16,645 nucleotides of DNA from JBGPRB01 sp964422155. Lineage in GTDB: Bacteria > Chloroflexota > Dehalococcoidia > Dehalococcoidales > RBG-16-60-22. Below, one piece after another: positions 1-7,085 of this stretch. Both the position numbers and the translations under genes were made by a program. Positions within the stretch are counted from its first letter, which is position 1; each line of letters opens with the position of its first letter. The notes under the pieces are model-generated. The model searched no databases. It was not told the origin of the DNA and saw only the letters and a list, made by a program, of their open reading frames with translations. The stretch spans positions 1-16,645 of the forward strand of contig CAYQZZ010000045.1 in assembly GCA_964422155.1 (NCBI GenBank). The letters are read 5' to 3'.

Positions 1-48
1 TCAGATACACCTCAGGTGATTATCAGCATAGGTAGCGTGACCAAATAA
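1..48 (+). CDS. Possible C-terminal tail of an upstream gene (partial)
   Basis: Frame 1 is open from the first base of the window to a TAA at 46-48 and would end in SDTPQVIISIGSVTK. The other two forward frames close within about 35 bases. Fifteen codons are too few to identify a family, and an open frame of this length can arise by chance. I list it only because the following ~240 bases look non-coding and the end of a gene here would fit. I cannot assign a function. Confidence 0.25.
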   Translation, partial: SDTPQVIISIGSVTK

Positions 49-208
49 GAATAGCTGCCAATATCTGGTTGTCTGTCAATCAGCTACTTCCGGTAAGCAA
101 TGGTCACTTACCAGTAGCGCTCAATGGTCTTTGTATCCCTATCACATTATCATCTTTTTTATTTCTCATTTTTTGGATATTGTCTCTTGGTTATTGTTTT
201 TTATTTCG

Positions 209-217
209 TGGTATGAT
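209..217 (+). promoter_or_regulatory. Candidate extended -10 promoter for the protease/macro operon
   Basis: The sequence TGGTATGAT fits an extended -10 element (TGnTATnAT) and lies about 80 bases before the protease start codon, in an AT-rich stretch (about 140-220). No good -35 hexamer stands at 17-bp spacing, which is tolerated for extended -10 promoters. Near-identical 9-mers lie before the DAHP synthase and histidine kinase genes. The rest of positions 49-296 shows no convincing gene. Confidence 0.4.
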
Positions 218-296
218 TAACTGGAATGCGAACCTGAATAATGACCGATAGCATATCCTTAATCCCGTTAAAACACGCAGAGGGAGAAACAAACTC

Positions 297-1454
297 ATGT
301 CAAAATTATCAAAGATTTTTGTATCCATGCTACTTGTAGTGGTTATTGCCCTTGCCTTCGGCGGCGGCTTCACGTTCGGGAAAGTGAGAGGGTCCAGAGT
401 GGCGGAAGGCTTGGATATTGTCGGACAGGCATGGAACTTCATCCTTACGGACTTCGTGGACAGGGCCAGGTTGAACTCAGAAAACATGAGCCGCGCTGCT
501 ATCGAAGGTATTATTGGGACATTGAACGACCCTTATACCTCCTACTTGAATGCCAGAGAGTACGAAAGTTTCGGTAGCAGTCTTTCAGGAGGGTTCGTCG
601 GCATTGGCATTATTGTAAGCATTCAGGATAAAAAGCTGTTGATTGTCGCTCCCATTCCCAATTCCCCTGCGGAAAAGGCTGGCCTGAAGTCTGGCGATAG
701 CATTCTAAGAATAAATGGAGAATCTGTTACTGGCATGAGCCTTGATGTAGCTGCCAGTAAAATTAAGGGTCCGGCAGGCACGACAGTCAAGCTACTCATT
801 CTTCATGAAGGGGAGACCGAGCCAGTCGAAATGGAGATAACCAGGACCAGGGTGGAAATACCAAGTATTCATTTTGAAATGCGGGGAAATATCGCTTATA
901 TTAATATCGCTCAATTCACCGAGCGTACAGAAACCGAGCTAGCTCCGGTTATTCAGAAGCTTGGGGAGGAAAACGCAAAAGGTATCGTTCTCGACCTGCG
1001 TGGTAATCCCGGCGGCTTTCTGGATATCGTCGTTAAGGTTACCAGTCACTTTATGACCGAAGGTGTTATCGTTGAAGTGAAGAGTAACCTTGATAAAATA
1101 GACACATATAGCGTGTCTCCCGGAGTTGCCAGCACCAACCTGCCTATGGTGGTGCTGGTAGATAATTTCAGTGCCAGCAGCAGTGAGGTACTGGCCGGTG
1201 CTCTGCAAGACCATCATCGGGCACTTATTTCCGGAAATACCACTTATGGCAAGGGAAGTGTGAATTACTTGCATCAACTTAGCGATGGCTCCGGATTGTA
1301 TATCACTACCGGCCGCTGGCTCACACCCAACGGCCGCCTCATTGAAGGCCATGGAATCGAACCGGATATAAAGCTGAAACTTACCGGGGAAGACGCTATT
1401 AAATGGGCTGTAGACTACTTAACGAGCGGCGAATTACGGCAAGGGGGCAAGTGA
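297..1454 (+). CDS. S41 family C-terminal processing peptidase (CtpA/Tsp-like)
   Basis: This is a 385-residue serine protease of the carboxyl-terminal processing family, which cleaves proteins near their C-termini outside the cytoplasmic membrane. Residues 7-28 form an N-terminal hydrophobic segment without a clear signal peptidase site, so a membrane anchor is likely. A PDZ domain follows at about 95-180 (GIGIIVS, SPAEKAGLKSGDSILRING). The catalytic core has LDLRGNPGG at 232-240, then NFSASSSE and TYGKGSV. By alignment with E. coli Prc (Ser430/Lys455, 25 residues apart), the dyad is Ser294 and Lys319, also 25 apart. Length is normal for CtpA proteins. The ATG is preceded by AGGGAG at 281-286. 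The macro-domain gene starts one base after the stop, so the two are probably cotranscribed. The substrate cannot be told from the sequence. Confidence 0.95.
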   Translation: MSKLSKIFVSMLLVVVIALAFGGGFTFGKVRGSRVAEGLDIVGQAWNFILTDFVDRARLNSENMSRAAIEGIIGTLNDPYTSYLNAREYESFGSSLSGGFVGIGIIVSIQDKKLLIVAPIPNSPAEKAGLKSGDSILRINGESVTGMSLDVAASKIKGPAGTTVKLLILHEGETEPVEMEITRTRVEIPSIHFEMRGNIAYINIAQFTERTETELAPVIQKLGEENAKGIVLDLRGNPGGFLDIVVKVTSHFMTEGVIVEVKSNLDKIDTYSVSPGVASTNLPMVVLVDNFSASSSEVLAGALQDHHRALISGNTTYGKGSVNYLHQLSDGSGLYITTGRWLTPNGRLIEGHGIEPDIKLKLTGEDAIKWAVDYLTSGELRQGGK

Positions 1455-1455
1455 T

Positions 1456-2022
1456 ATGACCGATAACCCTACCTACGAAGTAAATCAGGCCAAACTCTCT
1501 ATAATCCAGGGTGACATTACCCGGCAGACTACCGATGCTATCGTTAATGCCGCTAACTCCGGTCTCATGGGAGGAGGCGGGGTAGACGGTGCTATTCATC
1601 GTGCCGGTGGCCCGGCCATACTGGAAGAATGCAAGAAAATCGTCTCACGGCAGGGTCGCCTGCCTACCGGCCAGGCGGTCATCACCACTGCCGGCAACAT
1701 GAAAGCCAGGTATGTCATTCACACCGTCGGGCCAATATGGCATGGCGGTGACCAGGGAGAATCCGGATTTCTGGCGAGCGCCTACCGGGAAAGCCTGAAA
1801 CTGGCTGCCGAAAATAACCTTACCAGCATTTCTTTTCCTTCAATCAGCACCGGCGCCTATGGCTACCCGGTAGAAGAAGCTGCCAGAACAGCCATCAAAG
1901 AGGTAATTTCCTTCCTCAAGCAGACCACCTCTATTAAAGAAGTCGTTTTTGTCCTCTTTGATGCCCGCACTCTTGAAGCCTATGCGGATGCCCTCTGGGA
2001 TATCAAGGGAGAAAAAGGTTAA
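1456..2022 (+). CDS. Macro domain protein (MacroD/YmdB-type ADP-ribose binding or deacetylating)
   Basis: This 188-residue protein is a stand-alone macro domain. It opens with the signature GDITRQTTDAIVNAANSGL (19-37) and the glycine-rich loop GGGGVDGAIHRAGG (39-52), which bind the diphosphate and distal ribose of ADP-ribose. A second loop, STGAYGYP (131-138), closes the site. The Asn-Ala-Ala-Asn and GGGVDGAIH sequence is typical of the MacroD class, members of which remove ADP-ribose from proteins or hydrolyse O-acetyl-ADP-ribose. That activity is inferred from the family. The start is one base after the protease stop, with AGGGGG at 1442-1447 as ribosome binding site, so translation is likely coupled. 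Why it is paired with a CtpA-type protease is not evident. Confidence 0.95.
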   Translation: MTDNPTYEVNQAKLSIIQGDITRQTTDAIVNAANSGLMGGGGVDGAIHRAGGPAILEECKKIVSRQGRLPTGQAVITTAGNMKARYVIHTVGPIWHGGDQGESGFLASAYRESLKLAAENNLTSISFPSISTGAYGYPVEEAARTAIKEVISFLKQTTSIKEVVFVLFDARTLEAYADALWDIKGEKG

Positions 2023-2028
2023 ATAAAC

Positions 2029-2037
2029 TGGTATAAT
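2029..2037 (+). promoter_or_regulatory. Candidate extended -10 promoter for DAHP synthase
   Basis: TGGTATAAT is a perfect TGnTATAAT extended -10 and lies 26 bases before the DAHP synthase start codon, in the 41-base gap after the macro gene. No good -35 hexamer is visible at 17-bp spacing. The expected transcript would have a leader of about 20 bases containing the GAGGAG ribosome binding site. The gene could also be read from the upstream operon. Confidence 0.5.
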
Positions 2038-2063
2038 TCTGGCAGCCGAGGAGATTTACTTAA

Positions 2064-3065
2064 ATGCTAGTCGTAATGAAAAATGATGCCACCGAAGAGC
2101 AAGTGCAGGCCGTTATCCAGGAAATCCAGAAAATGGGCTATCGCGGCGTTCCCATGCCGGGAGCTCTGAGAACAGCCGTCTGCATTATCGGCAACAAGGG
2201 ACCGGTCGACGCAACGCAACTCCTGGCTATGGAAGGCGTTAAGGAAGCCATTCCGGTTACCAAACCCTACAAGCTGGTCAGCCGTGAAACGCACCCCGAG
2301 TCTACAGTTATATCCGTCGGCAGCTTGAAAATCGGCGCCGGCGAGCCGGTAATAATGGCGGGACCCTGTGCCGTGGAGAGCGAAGAGCAGGCGCTTACTA
2401 TCGCCAGCTTCGTAAAGAAGCACGGTGCCCAGGTCTTTCGAGGTGGTGCTTTTAAGCCGCGAACCTCTCCCTACAGCTTTCAGGGACTGGGAGAAAAAGG
2501 ACTGAAAATACTGGAGAAGGTTCGCCGTGAGACGGGTTTATTAATTGTTACCGAGGCTACCGATAATGAAAATCTAACCGCCGTTGAAAAATATGCCGAT
2601 ATTATACAGATCGGAGCCAGGAACATGCAGAACTACTCGCTGCTACGCCTTGCCGGCCAGGTATCCAAACCGATTCTCTTAAAACGGGGATTTGCCGCTA
2701 CCATCGATGAATGGCTGATGGCCGCCGAATACATTATGTCGGAAGGAAATACCAGGGTAATTTTATGCGAAAGGGGAATCCGTACGTTCTCCGATAACAC
2801 GCGGAACACCCTGGACCTGAGCGCTATACCGTCCATCAAGGAAGCCAGCCACCTTCCCATCATCGTCGACCCCAGCCATGCTGCGGGGCGGCGGGACTAC
2901 GTTATTCCACTCTCCAGGGGGGCCATCGCCGTAGGTGCAGACGGCCTTATTATTGAAGTGCACAATAACCCCGCCCATGCCCTGTCCGACGGAATGCAGT
3001 CCCTTTATCCCCAGCAGTTTGAACAGTTGATGAAAGAGATTACACGCCTCAGGCAGTACCTATAA
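2064..3065 (+). CDS. aroF: 3-deoxy-7-phosphoheptulonate (DAHP) synthase, type I-beta with N-terminal ferredoxin-like domain
   Basis: The enzyme condenses phosphoenolpyruvate with erythrose 4-phosphate to DAHP, the first step of the shikimate pathway to aromatic amino acids. The 333-residue protein has a ferredoxin-like (ACT-like) regulatory domain at about 1-70 and a TIM barrel from about 85. Conserved stretches include IMAGPCAVES, GGAFKPRTSPYSFQG, QIGARNMQN, KPILLKRG and IVDPSHAAGRRD. The metal ligands Cys102, His272, Glu298 and Asp309 fall at the same numbers as I recall for the Thermotoga maritima enzyme, which also supports this start. In that enzyme the N-terminal domain mediates feedback inhibition by tyrosine, so similar control is inferred here. 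GAGGAG precedes the ATG. No other shikimate genes are next to it, and the gene ends at a convergent repeat-filled spacer. Confidence 0.97.
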   Translation: MLVVMKNDATEEQVQAVIQEIQKMGYRGVPMPGALRTAVCIIGNKGPVDATQLLAMEGVKEAIPVTKPYKLVSRETHPESTVISVGSLKIGAGEPVIMAGPCAVESEEQALTIASFVKKHGAQVFRGGAFKPRTSPYSFQGLGEKGLKILEKVRRETGLLIVTEATDNENLTAVEKYADIIQIGARNMQNYSLLRLAGQVSKPILLKRGFAATIDEWLMAAEYIMSEGNTRVILCERGIRTFSDNTRNTLDLSAIPSIKEASHLPIIVDPSHAAGRRDYVIPLSRGAIAVGADGLIIEVHNNPAHALSDGMQSLYPQQFEQLMKEITRLRQYL

Positions 3066-3203
3066 ACGCCACCGCCCGAACACCAATATTTTTTTAGGGA
3101 AACAAATCGTGCGTGGGTAGCTTTGATTTGTTTTGAATGTTATGTTAAGTATTTGTAGTTATGTTAATTTATTAGAGGATGTAGTTGAAACCTATCCCCC
3201 TGA

Positions 3204-3238
3204 CCCCCTTCCCTTGGGAATAAATAAAGGGAAGGGGG
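3204..3238. repeat. Perfect 12-bp inverted repeat (GC-rich repeat family, copy 1, first hairpin)
   Basis: The left arm CCCCCTTCCCTT (3204-3215) and right arm AAGGGAAGGGGG (3227-3238) pair perfectly around an 11-base loop. Together with the next hairpin it repeats the order seen in the element at 7086-7266: a C-rich/G-rich stem followed by a GAGAGGGGGC stem. It may also serve as a bidirectional terminator. Confidence 0.75.
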
Positions 3239-3246
3239 AAGAATAT

Positions 3247-3269
3247 GAGAGGGGGCTGCGCCCCCTCTC
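3247..3269. repeat. Perfect 10-bp hairpin, GAGAGGGGGC type, copy 1
   Basis: The arms GAGAGGGGGC (3247-3256) and GCCCCCTCTC (3260-3269) flank a TGC loop. The same arms occur at 7162-7171 and 7175-7184 with a TTC loop. Identical stems at two loci with different loops indicate a dispersed repeat family rather than chance. Confidence 0.8.
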
Positions 3270-3340
3270 GCTACGCACTCCCTTTTTAGAAAATGAGAAT
3301 ATCTTCCAGGGATAGACGGTGATGTGACACAGGCTTTAAA

Positions 3341-3388
3341 TACGGATTGCTTCGTCGTCCCGACTTGTCGGGGCTCCTCGCAATGACG
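3341..3388 (-). repeat. Dispersed repeat with TGTCATTGCGAG-type end, copy 1
   Basis: The segment starts TACGGATTGCTTCG and ends TCGCAATGACG. The same two ends bracket 16524-16564, and an inverted, partly degenerate copy lies at 16393-16420. The interior (CCCGAC and GTCGGG at 3359-3372) forms its own small hairpin. It has no coding capacity and is probably a non-autonomous repeat. Confidence 0.65.
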
Positions 3389-3449
3389 TTCGGGAACAGC
3401 GTTCCTCTCGAACTCCCCGCAACGGTCTTTAATTAATAATGGCATTCAA

Positions 3450-4342
3450 TTAAGAAGTGCTCAGCTGGACGCATTGTCCCAGCATGTAGCTGCACCTGTC
3501 CGAGGCTAAAAAAGCCACCACAGGGGCGACATCCTCAGGTGTGCAGAGTCTTTTAAGCTGCGACCTCTGCCTTTCGCCTTCCAGGAACTCCTGAGGAGCC
3601 CGCCAGACGAGGCCGGTCTTCCCGAGGCCGGGGCCGACGGCATTGACGATTATCCCCTTGGAAGCCACTTCCCTCGCCAGAGCCTGGGTGAACATGACCA
3701 CACCAGCCTTGGCCGCGCCGTAGACAGAAATATTGGGTACGCCCTGTCCGCCGGAGGTATTGATAATGCGGCCGTACTTGCGCGCTATCATGTGGGGAAG
3801 CACCGCCCGGGCCACCCTCATCTGCCCGTAAAGATTGATGCCGATATCATAGTTCCAGTCTTCTTCCGTCATCTCGATAAACGGACGCAACTGGCTGCTG
3901 GAACCGGCGTTATTGACCAGGATATCAATCCTGCCGAACTTTTTCAGAGCTTTATCGACTATGGCATCAACCTCTGCCTGTTTGGTTACATCGACCTTAA
4001 CCGCCAGCGCCTGGCGTCCCAGAGCCTTGACCTGAGCGGCGGTCTGCTTTGCCCCATCCAGATTGATATCAGCGGCGATGATATGGCAGCCCTCTTCCGC
4101 CAGTGTCACGGCTATCGCCCTACCGTAACCTATCTGGCTGCCGGCTCCGGTCACCAGGGCTACNNNNNNNNNNNNNNNNNNNNNNNNNNNNNNNNNNNNN
4201 NNNNNNNNNNNNNNNNNNNNNNNNNNNNNNNNNNNNNNNNNNNNNNNNNNNNNNNNNNNNNNNCGGCTATCGCCCTACCGTAACCTATCTGGCTGCCGGC
4301 TCCGGTCACCAGGGCTACCTTATCTTTCAAATGCAGGTCCAT
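3450..4342 (-). CDS. SDR family NAD(P)-dependent oxidoreductase, split by an assembly gap
   Basis: This is a classical short-chain dehydrogenase/reductase. The 100-N gap at 4164-4263 interrupts it, but the gap is flanked by an exact 55-bp duplication. Removing the Ns and one copy (155 bases) leaves 738 bases in frame, a 245-residue protein of normal SDR length. In that protein the cofactor motif is TGAGSQIGYG (13-22), NNAG is at 92-95, and the catalytic residues are Asn118, Ser145, Tyr156 and Lys160 (YGAAK). The Rossmann loop is slightly longer than the usual TGxxxGxG. The C-terminus ends QLSTS rather than the common DGG. The ATG at 4340-4342 is preceded by AGGAGG. The substrate is unknown; such enzymes are often annotated as 3-oxoacyl-ACP reductase-like or glucose dehydrogenase-like without proof. 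Confidence 0.93.
4164..4263. other. 100-N scaffold gap, probably of false size
   Basis: One hundred Ns in a row is a common placeholder. The 55 bases before it (4109-4163) and after it (4264-4318) are identical, so the two contig ends appear to overlap and the true gap length would be minus 55. Reading frames that run through the Ns are artefacts. Confidence 0.9.
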
Positions 4343-4418
4343 AAATTCGCCTCCTGAATATTTTCTTTAAAATTTACTATTTTTTTTATAAAAAAACCAG
4401 ATAAACAAATGATTCAAT

Positions 4419-4492
4419 TGTCATTCCAGCGAAAGCTGGAATCCAGAGGTGGGGAAAAGGAGATGTGGATTCTGGCCTACGCCAGAATGACA
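4419..4492. repeat. Two-unit inverted hairpin repeat (REP/BIME-like), copy 1
   Basis: The element consists of a 27-nt unit at 4419-4445 and its inverted counterpart at 4466-4492. Each unit starts TGTCATTC and ends GAATCCA, with a stem between. The left stem is TTCCAGC/GCTGGAA around GAAA, the right stem ATTCTGGC/GCCAGAAT around CTAC. A 73-bp copy of the pair lies at 16438-16510. ATTCAAT occurs just outside both ends (4412-4418 and 4494-4500), possibly a target duplication. It sits upstream of the SDR gene and downstream of the MBL gene. Confidence 0.85.
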
Positions 4493-4515
4493 TATTCAAT
4501 TGTTTCATCTATGCT

Positions 4516-4542
4516 TGTCGTTCTAGCGAAGGCTAGAATCCA
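4516..4542 (+). repeat. Single diverged copy of the 27-nt hairpin unit
   Basis: It starts TGTCGTTC and ends GAATCCA like the units at 4419 and 16438, but its stem is TTCTAGC/GCTAGAA around GAAG. The C-to-T change in the left arm is matched by G-to-A in the right arm. It lies about 30 bases beyond the end of the MBL gene, where it could help terminate that transcript. Confidence 0.75.
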
Positions 4543-4570
4543 GGTACGCTTGACTTCATGAATATCCCCA

Positions 4571-5383
4571 TTATTTCTTCAAGACTTCGTAAAGCCTTGC
4601 CACATTCATGCGTATGACGCCTGCCGTACGCTCATCTCTGGGCAACCACGGGAACTTCTCGGCAAGCTTTACCTTTTTTTGAGCCTCCTCCAGAGTCATT
4701 CCCTGAGCAATAGCATCAGAGACGGTATCTATCCAGATAGTGACAACTTTATACATCTCCTGGAGGTAGCTTTTATCGCAGACATTGCCATGACCGGGCA
4801 CCACTTTATCCACATCCAGCTTCTGGAGCTTTTTCAAGGATTTTAGCCACTCTTTAGGCAGCGCCTGGCGGAAAAACGGCGTTTCCTCATTGACGACATT
4901 GTCACCTGTGAAGACAATCCTTTCCTCGGGGACATACACAGCCACCTGGCAGGGAGTATGCCCCGGCATATTGATGAGATGGAAAGAGTGGTCGCCCAGG
5001 TAAAGAGTAAGCCGCTGGGAAAGCGTGATATCCGGCGGACGAAAGCGGAAATCCTCGTCCAGCGGAAGGCTATCCGGCTCCATCATCTTAAGCATACCTG
5101 TGAAATCCTCCACCTTAGACGCCAGTATGGCGTCACGCGTACCCTCATGGGCCACCAGCGTGCCCCCCATATAGCAGTTGCCGGAGACATGGTCACCATG
5201 AGGTTCAGTGTTAATCACATAACGAATCGGACCAAACTTAGCGGCTTCTTTAGCCCATTTTTTAGCATTCGCCGGCACCATCGGAGTATCAATCACCACC
5301 ACCCCTTCTTTCGTGACCACCAGGCTCGTATTACATCTGCTTATCTCGCTTTCTACGTAGACATTACCGGTAATTTTTTTCAT
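4571..5383 (-). CDS. MBL-fold metallo-hydrolase with Glu in place of the first motif His
   Basis: This 270-residue protein has the metallo-beta-lactamase fold of Zn/Fe-dependent hydrolases. Metal-site residues visible are the core motif TEPHGDH (59-65), His142 in PGHTP, Asp161 in TGDNV and His198 in PGHG. The usual core is HxHxDH; here the first histidine is Glu60, while His62, Asp64 and His65 remain. Residues 205-270 form a helical C-terminal extension. The ATG is preceded by AAAGGAAC, and a TTGACA promoter lies about 100 bases upstream, so it can be transcribed apart from the ABC exporter genes before it. No signal peptide is seen, so a cytoplasmic role is likely. Substrate is unknown; the family includes thioesterases, glyoxalase II, sulfatases and lactonases. 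Confidence 0.9.
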   Translation of the reverse strand: MKKITGNVYVESEISRCNTSLVVTKEGVVVIDTPMVPANAKKWAKEAAKFGPIRYVINTEPHGDHVSGNCYMGGTLVAHEGTRDAILASKVEDFTGMLKMMEPDSLPLDEDFRFRPPDITLSQRLTLYLGDHSFHLINMPGHTPCQVAVYVPEERIVFTGDNVVNEETPFFRQALPKEWLKSLKKLQKLDVDKVVPGHGNVCDKSYLQEMYKVVTIWIDTVSDAIAQGMTLEEAQKKVKLAEKFPWLPRDERTAGVIRMNVARLYEVLKK

Positions 5384-5458
5384 GTTGTTCCTTTCTTCTT
5401 TAAAATAAACGAAACGTCACGCCGCCTTACACAAATGGCGATATATCGTGTACCCAAT

Positions 5459-5488
5459 ACTTTAAACGGACGGCTTTATCTCTGTCAA
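5459..5488 (-). promoter_or_regulatory. Candidate sigma-70 promoter for the MBL-fold gene
   Basis: On the minus strand, TTGACA (complement of 5483-5488) is followed after 18 bases by TAAAGT (complement of 5459-5464). The predicted transcript start falls near 5452, just before the 10-bp palindrome CGATATATCG at 5439-5448, which might be an operator. The promoter lies only about 30 bases beyond the end of the permease gene. Confidence 0.5.
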
Positions 5489-5517
5489 GTTACGAGAAGA
5501 TGCTGAAAATATGCAAT

Positions 5518-6246
5518 TCAGGCATTTCTCCGCAGGGTAATCGCGGCTAAGACCGATATAATAACAGCAAAACCAACCAGCACCGCCAGCTCAACCCAAA
5601 CATCAATCAGGTTCTGCCCGCTGAGCATAATGTCCCGCAGTCCTCTCACCGCATAGGTCAAGGGCAGTACTTTAGATATCCACTGGAGATAGTCCGGCAT
5701 CTGTTCCACCGGCCAGAGCACTCCGGAGAGAAATACCTGCGGAAGGATAATCAAGGGGATAAACTGCACCATCTGGAACTCATTCCTGGCAAAGGTAGAT
5801 ATAAATATACCCAGATTAACCGCCCCGACTATCACGATGACCTGAAAGATAAAAATCTGCCATAAATCCCCATAGTAGTTTACCTTCAATACATAGATAG
5901 TGAACAGGAGTATGATTAATGTCTGTACCAGAGCAAATATAAAGAAACCAAAGAGATAGCCGACAACAATATCCAGGCGCGATACAGGTGACGCCATCAG
6001 ACGCTCTAACGTACCCTGAGAGCGTTCTCTGAGAAAGCTGATGCCGGTAAGCAGAAAACCAAAGAACAAAGCCAGCGTCGTCAGGAGCGCCGGGGCAATA
6101 TAGTCCAGGACAGTAGTTTCCGGGAAACTCAAGCCGATGAGAGTCATGACTACCAGAGGCACAATGAAGATTAGAGCCAGCGTCCGGCGGTCTCTCGTTA
6201 GCTGACGAATAACTCTGGAAGCGACTGTGAAAGCCAGGCTAGGCAT
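5518..6246 (-). CDS. ABC-2 type transporter permease
   Basis: This is the membrane subunit of a DrrAB/NodIJ-like ABC exporter. From the chosen start it is 242 residues with six predicted membrane segments at about 22-41, 49-72, 96-120, 129-152, 160-180 and 214-238. Between the second and third is the conserved cytoplasmic motif RERSQGTLERLMASPVS (74-90), which couples to the ATPase. An in-frame ATG exists at 6288, but it would overlap the ATPase gene by 50 bases. The ATG at 6244-6246 overlaps it by only 8 (ATGCCTAG) and has AAGGGG just upstream, so I prefer it. Translational coupling to the ATPase gene is likely. Cargo cannot be predicted; the family exports drugs, lipids and polysaccharides. 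Confidence 0.93.
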   Translation of the reverse strand: MPSLAFTVASRVIRQLTRDRRTLALIFIVPLVVMTLIGLSFPETTVLDYIAPALLTTLALFFGFLLTGISFLRERSQGTLERLMASPVSRLDIVVGYLFGFFIFALVQTLIILLFTIYVLKVNYYGDLWQIFIFQVIVIVGAVNLGIFISTFARNEFQMVQFIPLIILPQVFLSGVLWPVEQMPDYLQWISKVLPLTYAVRGLRDIMLSGQNLIDVWVELAVLVGFAVIISVLAAITLRRNA

Positions 6247-7000
6247 CGTTCCCCTTTTTCCCGCTACGGACAAAATGAAGAAAGGCATCCTCCAGGGTAA
6301 CTCCAGGACGTCCGACCGCCTGCTTCAAACTATCGGGACTTCCCCTGGCGATAACCCTGCCGTCACGCATAAAGGCAAGCGAATCACAGTGAGAGGCATC
6401 GTCCATGGTATGGCTGGATATGATAAGCGTGGTACCCTGCCTGGTCAGCTTAGAGAAGTATTCCCAGAAAGTGACTCTTAGCTCAGGGTCAAGGCCGACG
6501 GTCGGTTCGTCAAGAAAAAGGAGAGGGGGGTTATGAACTATAGCGCAAGCCAGGCTGACTCTCTGTTTCATCCCGCCGCTTAACTTCTGCACGGAGTCAT
6601 TACGGCGCGACCACATATCAACCAACCTGATGACCTCCTCGACGCGTCCGGTCTGGCTGGTTCTACCGGTAATCCCGTAGATGCGAGCGAAGAATTCCAC
6701 ATTCTGCATAACCGATAATTCGGCATAGAGAGAATGCAACTGGGGCATATAGCCGATGAGGTGAGCCGTTTTTCGGGAGGGTGCCTGCCCCAGTATGCGG
6801 ATTTTGCCATTTCTAGGCCTGAGCAAGCCGACCAGCAGTCGAATGAGGGTGGTTTTTCCGGCGCCATTAGGGCCAAGCAGCCCGAAGCTGATACCTTTCG
6901 GCACCTGGAGCGAAAGTTCATCAAGCGCCTTCAAATGCTCAAAGTTGAATGACACCTTTTCTGCTTCTACGGCCGGTTCAATGACACTATCGCTCAGCAT
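6239..7000 (-). CDS. ABC transporter ATP-binding protein (ABC-2 exporter partner)
   Basis: This is the 253-residue nucleotide-binding subunit that powers the adjacent permease. It shows Walker A GPNGAGKTT (43-51), the Q-loop at Gln87, the signature LSGGMKQR (140-147), Walker B LLFLDEP (160-166), the D-loop around GLD (169-171) and the switch His197. The order and spacing are canonical for DrrA/CcmA-type ATPases, and nothing essential is missing. The permease start codon lies inside its last codons. No Shine-Dalgarno sequence is seen before the ATG at 7000. A good promoter at 7013-7041 would start the mRNA only about 5-7 bases before it, suggesting leaderless translation. Confidence 0.95.
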   Translation of the reverse strand: MLSDSVIEPAVEAEKVSFNFEHLKALDELSLQVPKGISFGLLGPNGAGKTTLIRLLVGLLRPRNGKIRILGQAPSRKTAHLIGYMPQLHSLYAELSVMQNVEFFARIYGITGRTSQTGRVEEVIRLVDMWSRRNDSVQKLSGGMKQRVSLACAIVHNPPLLFLDEPTVGLDPELRVTFWEYFSKLTRQGTTLIISSHTMDDASHCDSLAFMRDGRVIARGSPDSLKQAVGRPGVTLEDAFLHFVRSGKKGNDA

Positions 7001-7012
7001 AGACTCGTGAGA

Positions 7013-7041
7013 AGTTTACGATAGATAGCCCAGGCAGTCAA
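7013..7041 (-). promoter_or_regulatory. Candidate sigma-70 promoter for the ABC exporter operon
   Basis: On the minus strand, TTGACT (complement of 7036-7041) is followed by exactly 17 bases and then TAAACT (complement of 7013-7018). Five of six and four of six bases match the consensus. The start site would be near 7006, a few bases before the ATPase start codon. Confidence 0.55.
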
Positions 7042-7085
7042 GTATATGTTTATCGGGTACTGCTTGCACCTGGTTAATGGTCTCA

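Larger units (their letters stand above)
3066..3449. other. Convergent intergenic region filled with palindromic repeats
   Basis: These 384 bases lie between the 3' ends of DAHP synthase and the SDR gene. I see no supportable gene. The first ~120 bases are AT-rich. From 3195 on there are two strong hairpins, and 3341-3388 holds a copy of a dispersed repeat also found near 16524. A small hairpin (GGAAC, AGC, GTTCC) starts near 3394. Several of these hairpins could stop transcription from either side, but none is followed by a clear T run. Confidence 0.7.

Noticed and set aside
69..251. 60-residue hydrophobic open frame starting with TTG
   Set aside because: It has no ribosome binding site, runs through the AT-rich region with the likely protease promoter, and resembles no family; the hydrophobic run follows from T-rich DNA.
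3133..3445. Open frames on both strands in the convergent spacer (3133-3315 + and 3164-3445 -)
   Set aside because: They read through the GC-rich hairpins and the dispersed repeat, so their translations are those of repeats, not proteins.
4264..4342. Second, truncated SDR gene after the gap
   Set aside because: The 55-bp identity and the exact frame after collapse show that it is the N-terminus of the same gene.
3792..4357. Forward frames crossing the N run opposite the SDR gene
   Set aside because: They are antisense to a clear SDR gene and continue only because Ns contain no stop codons.
4419..4544. CRISPR array
   Set aside because: The repeated units are self-complementary, alternate in orientation, are unevenly spaced and number only three here, with no cas genes.
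6247..6288. Longer permease start at 6288
   Set aside because: It would overlap the ATPase by 50 bases; the ATG at 6246 has a ribosome binding site and an 8-base overlap.
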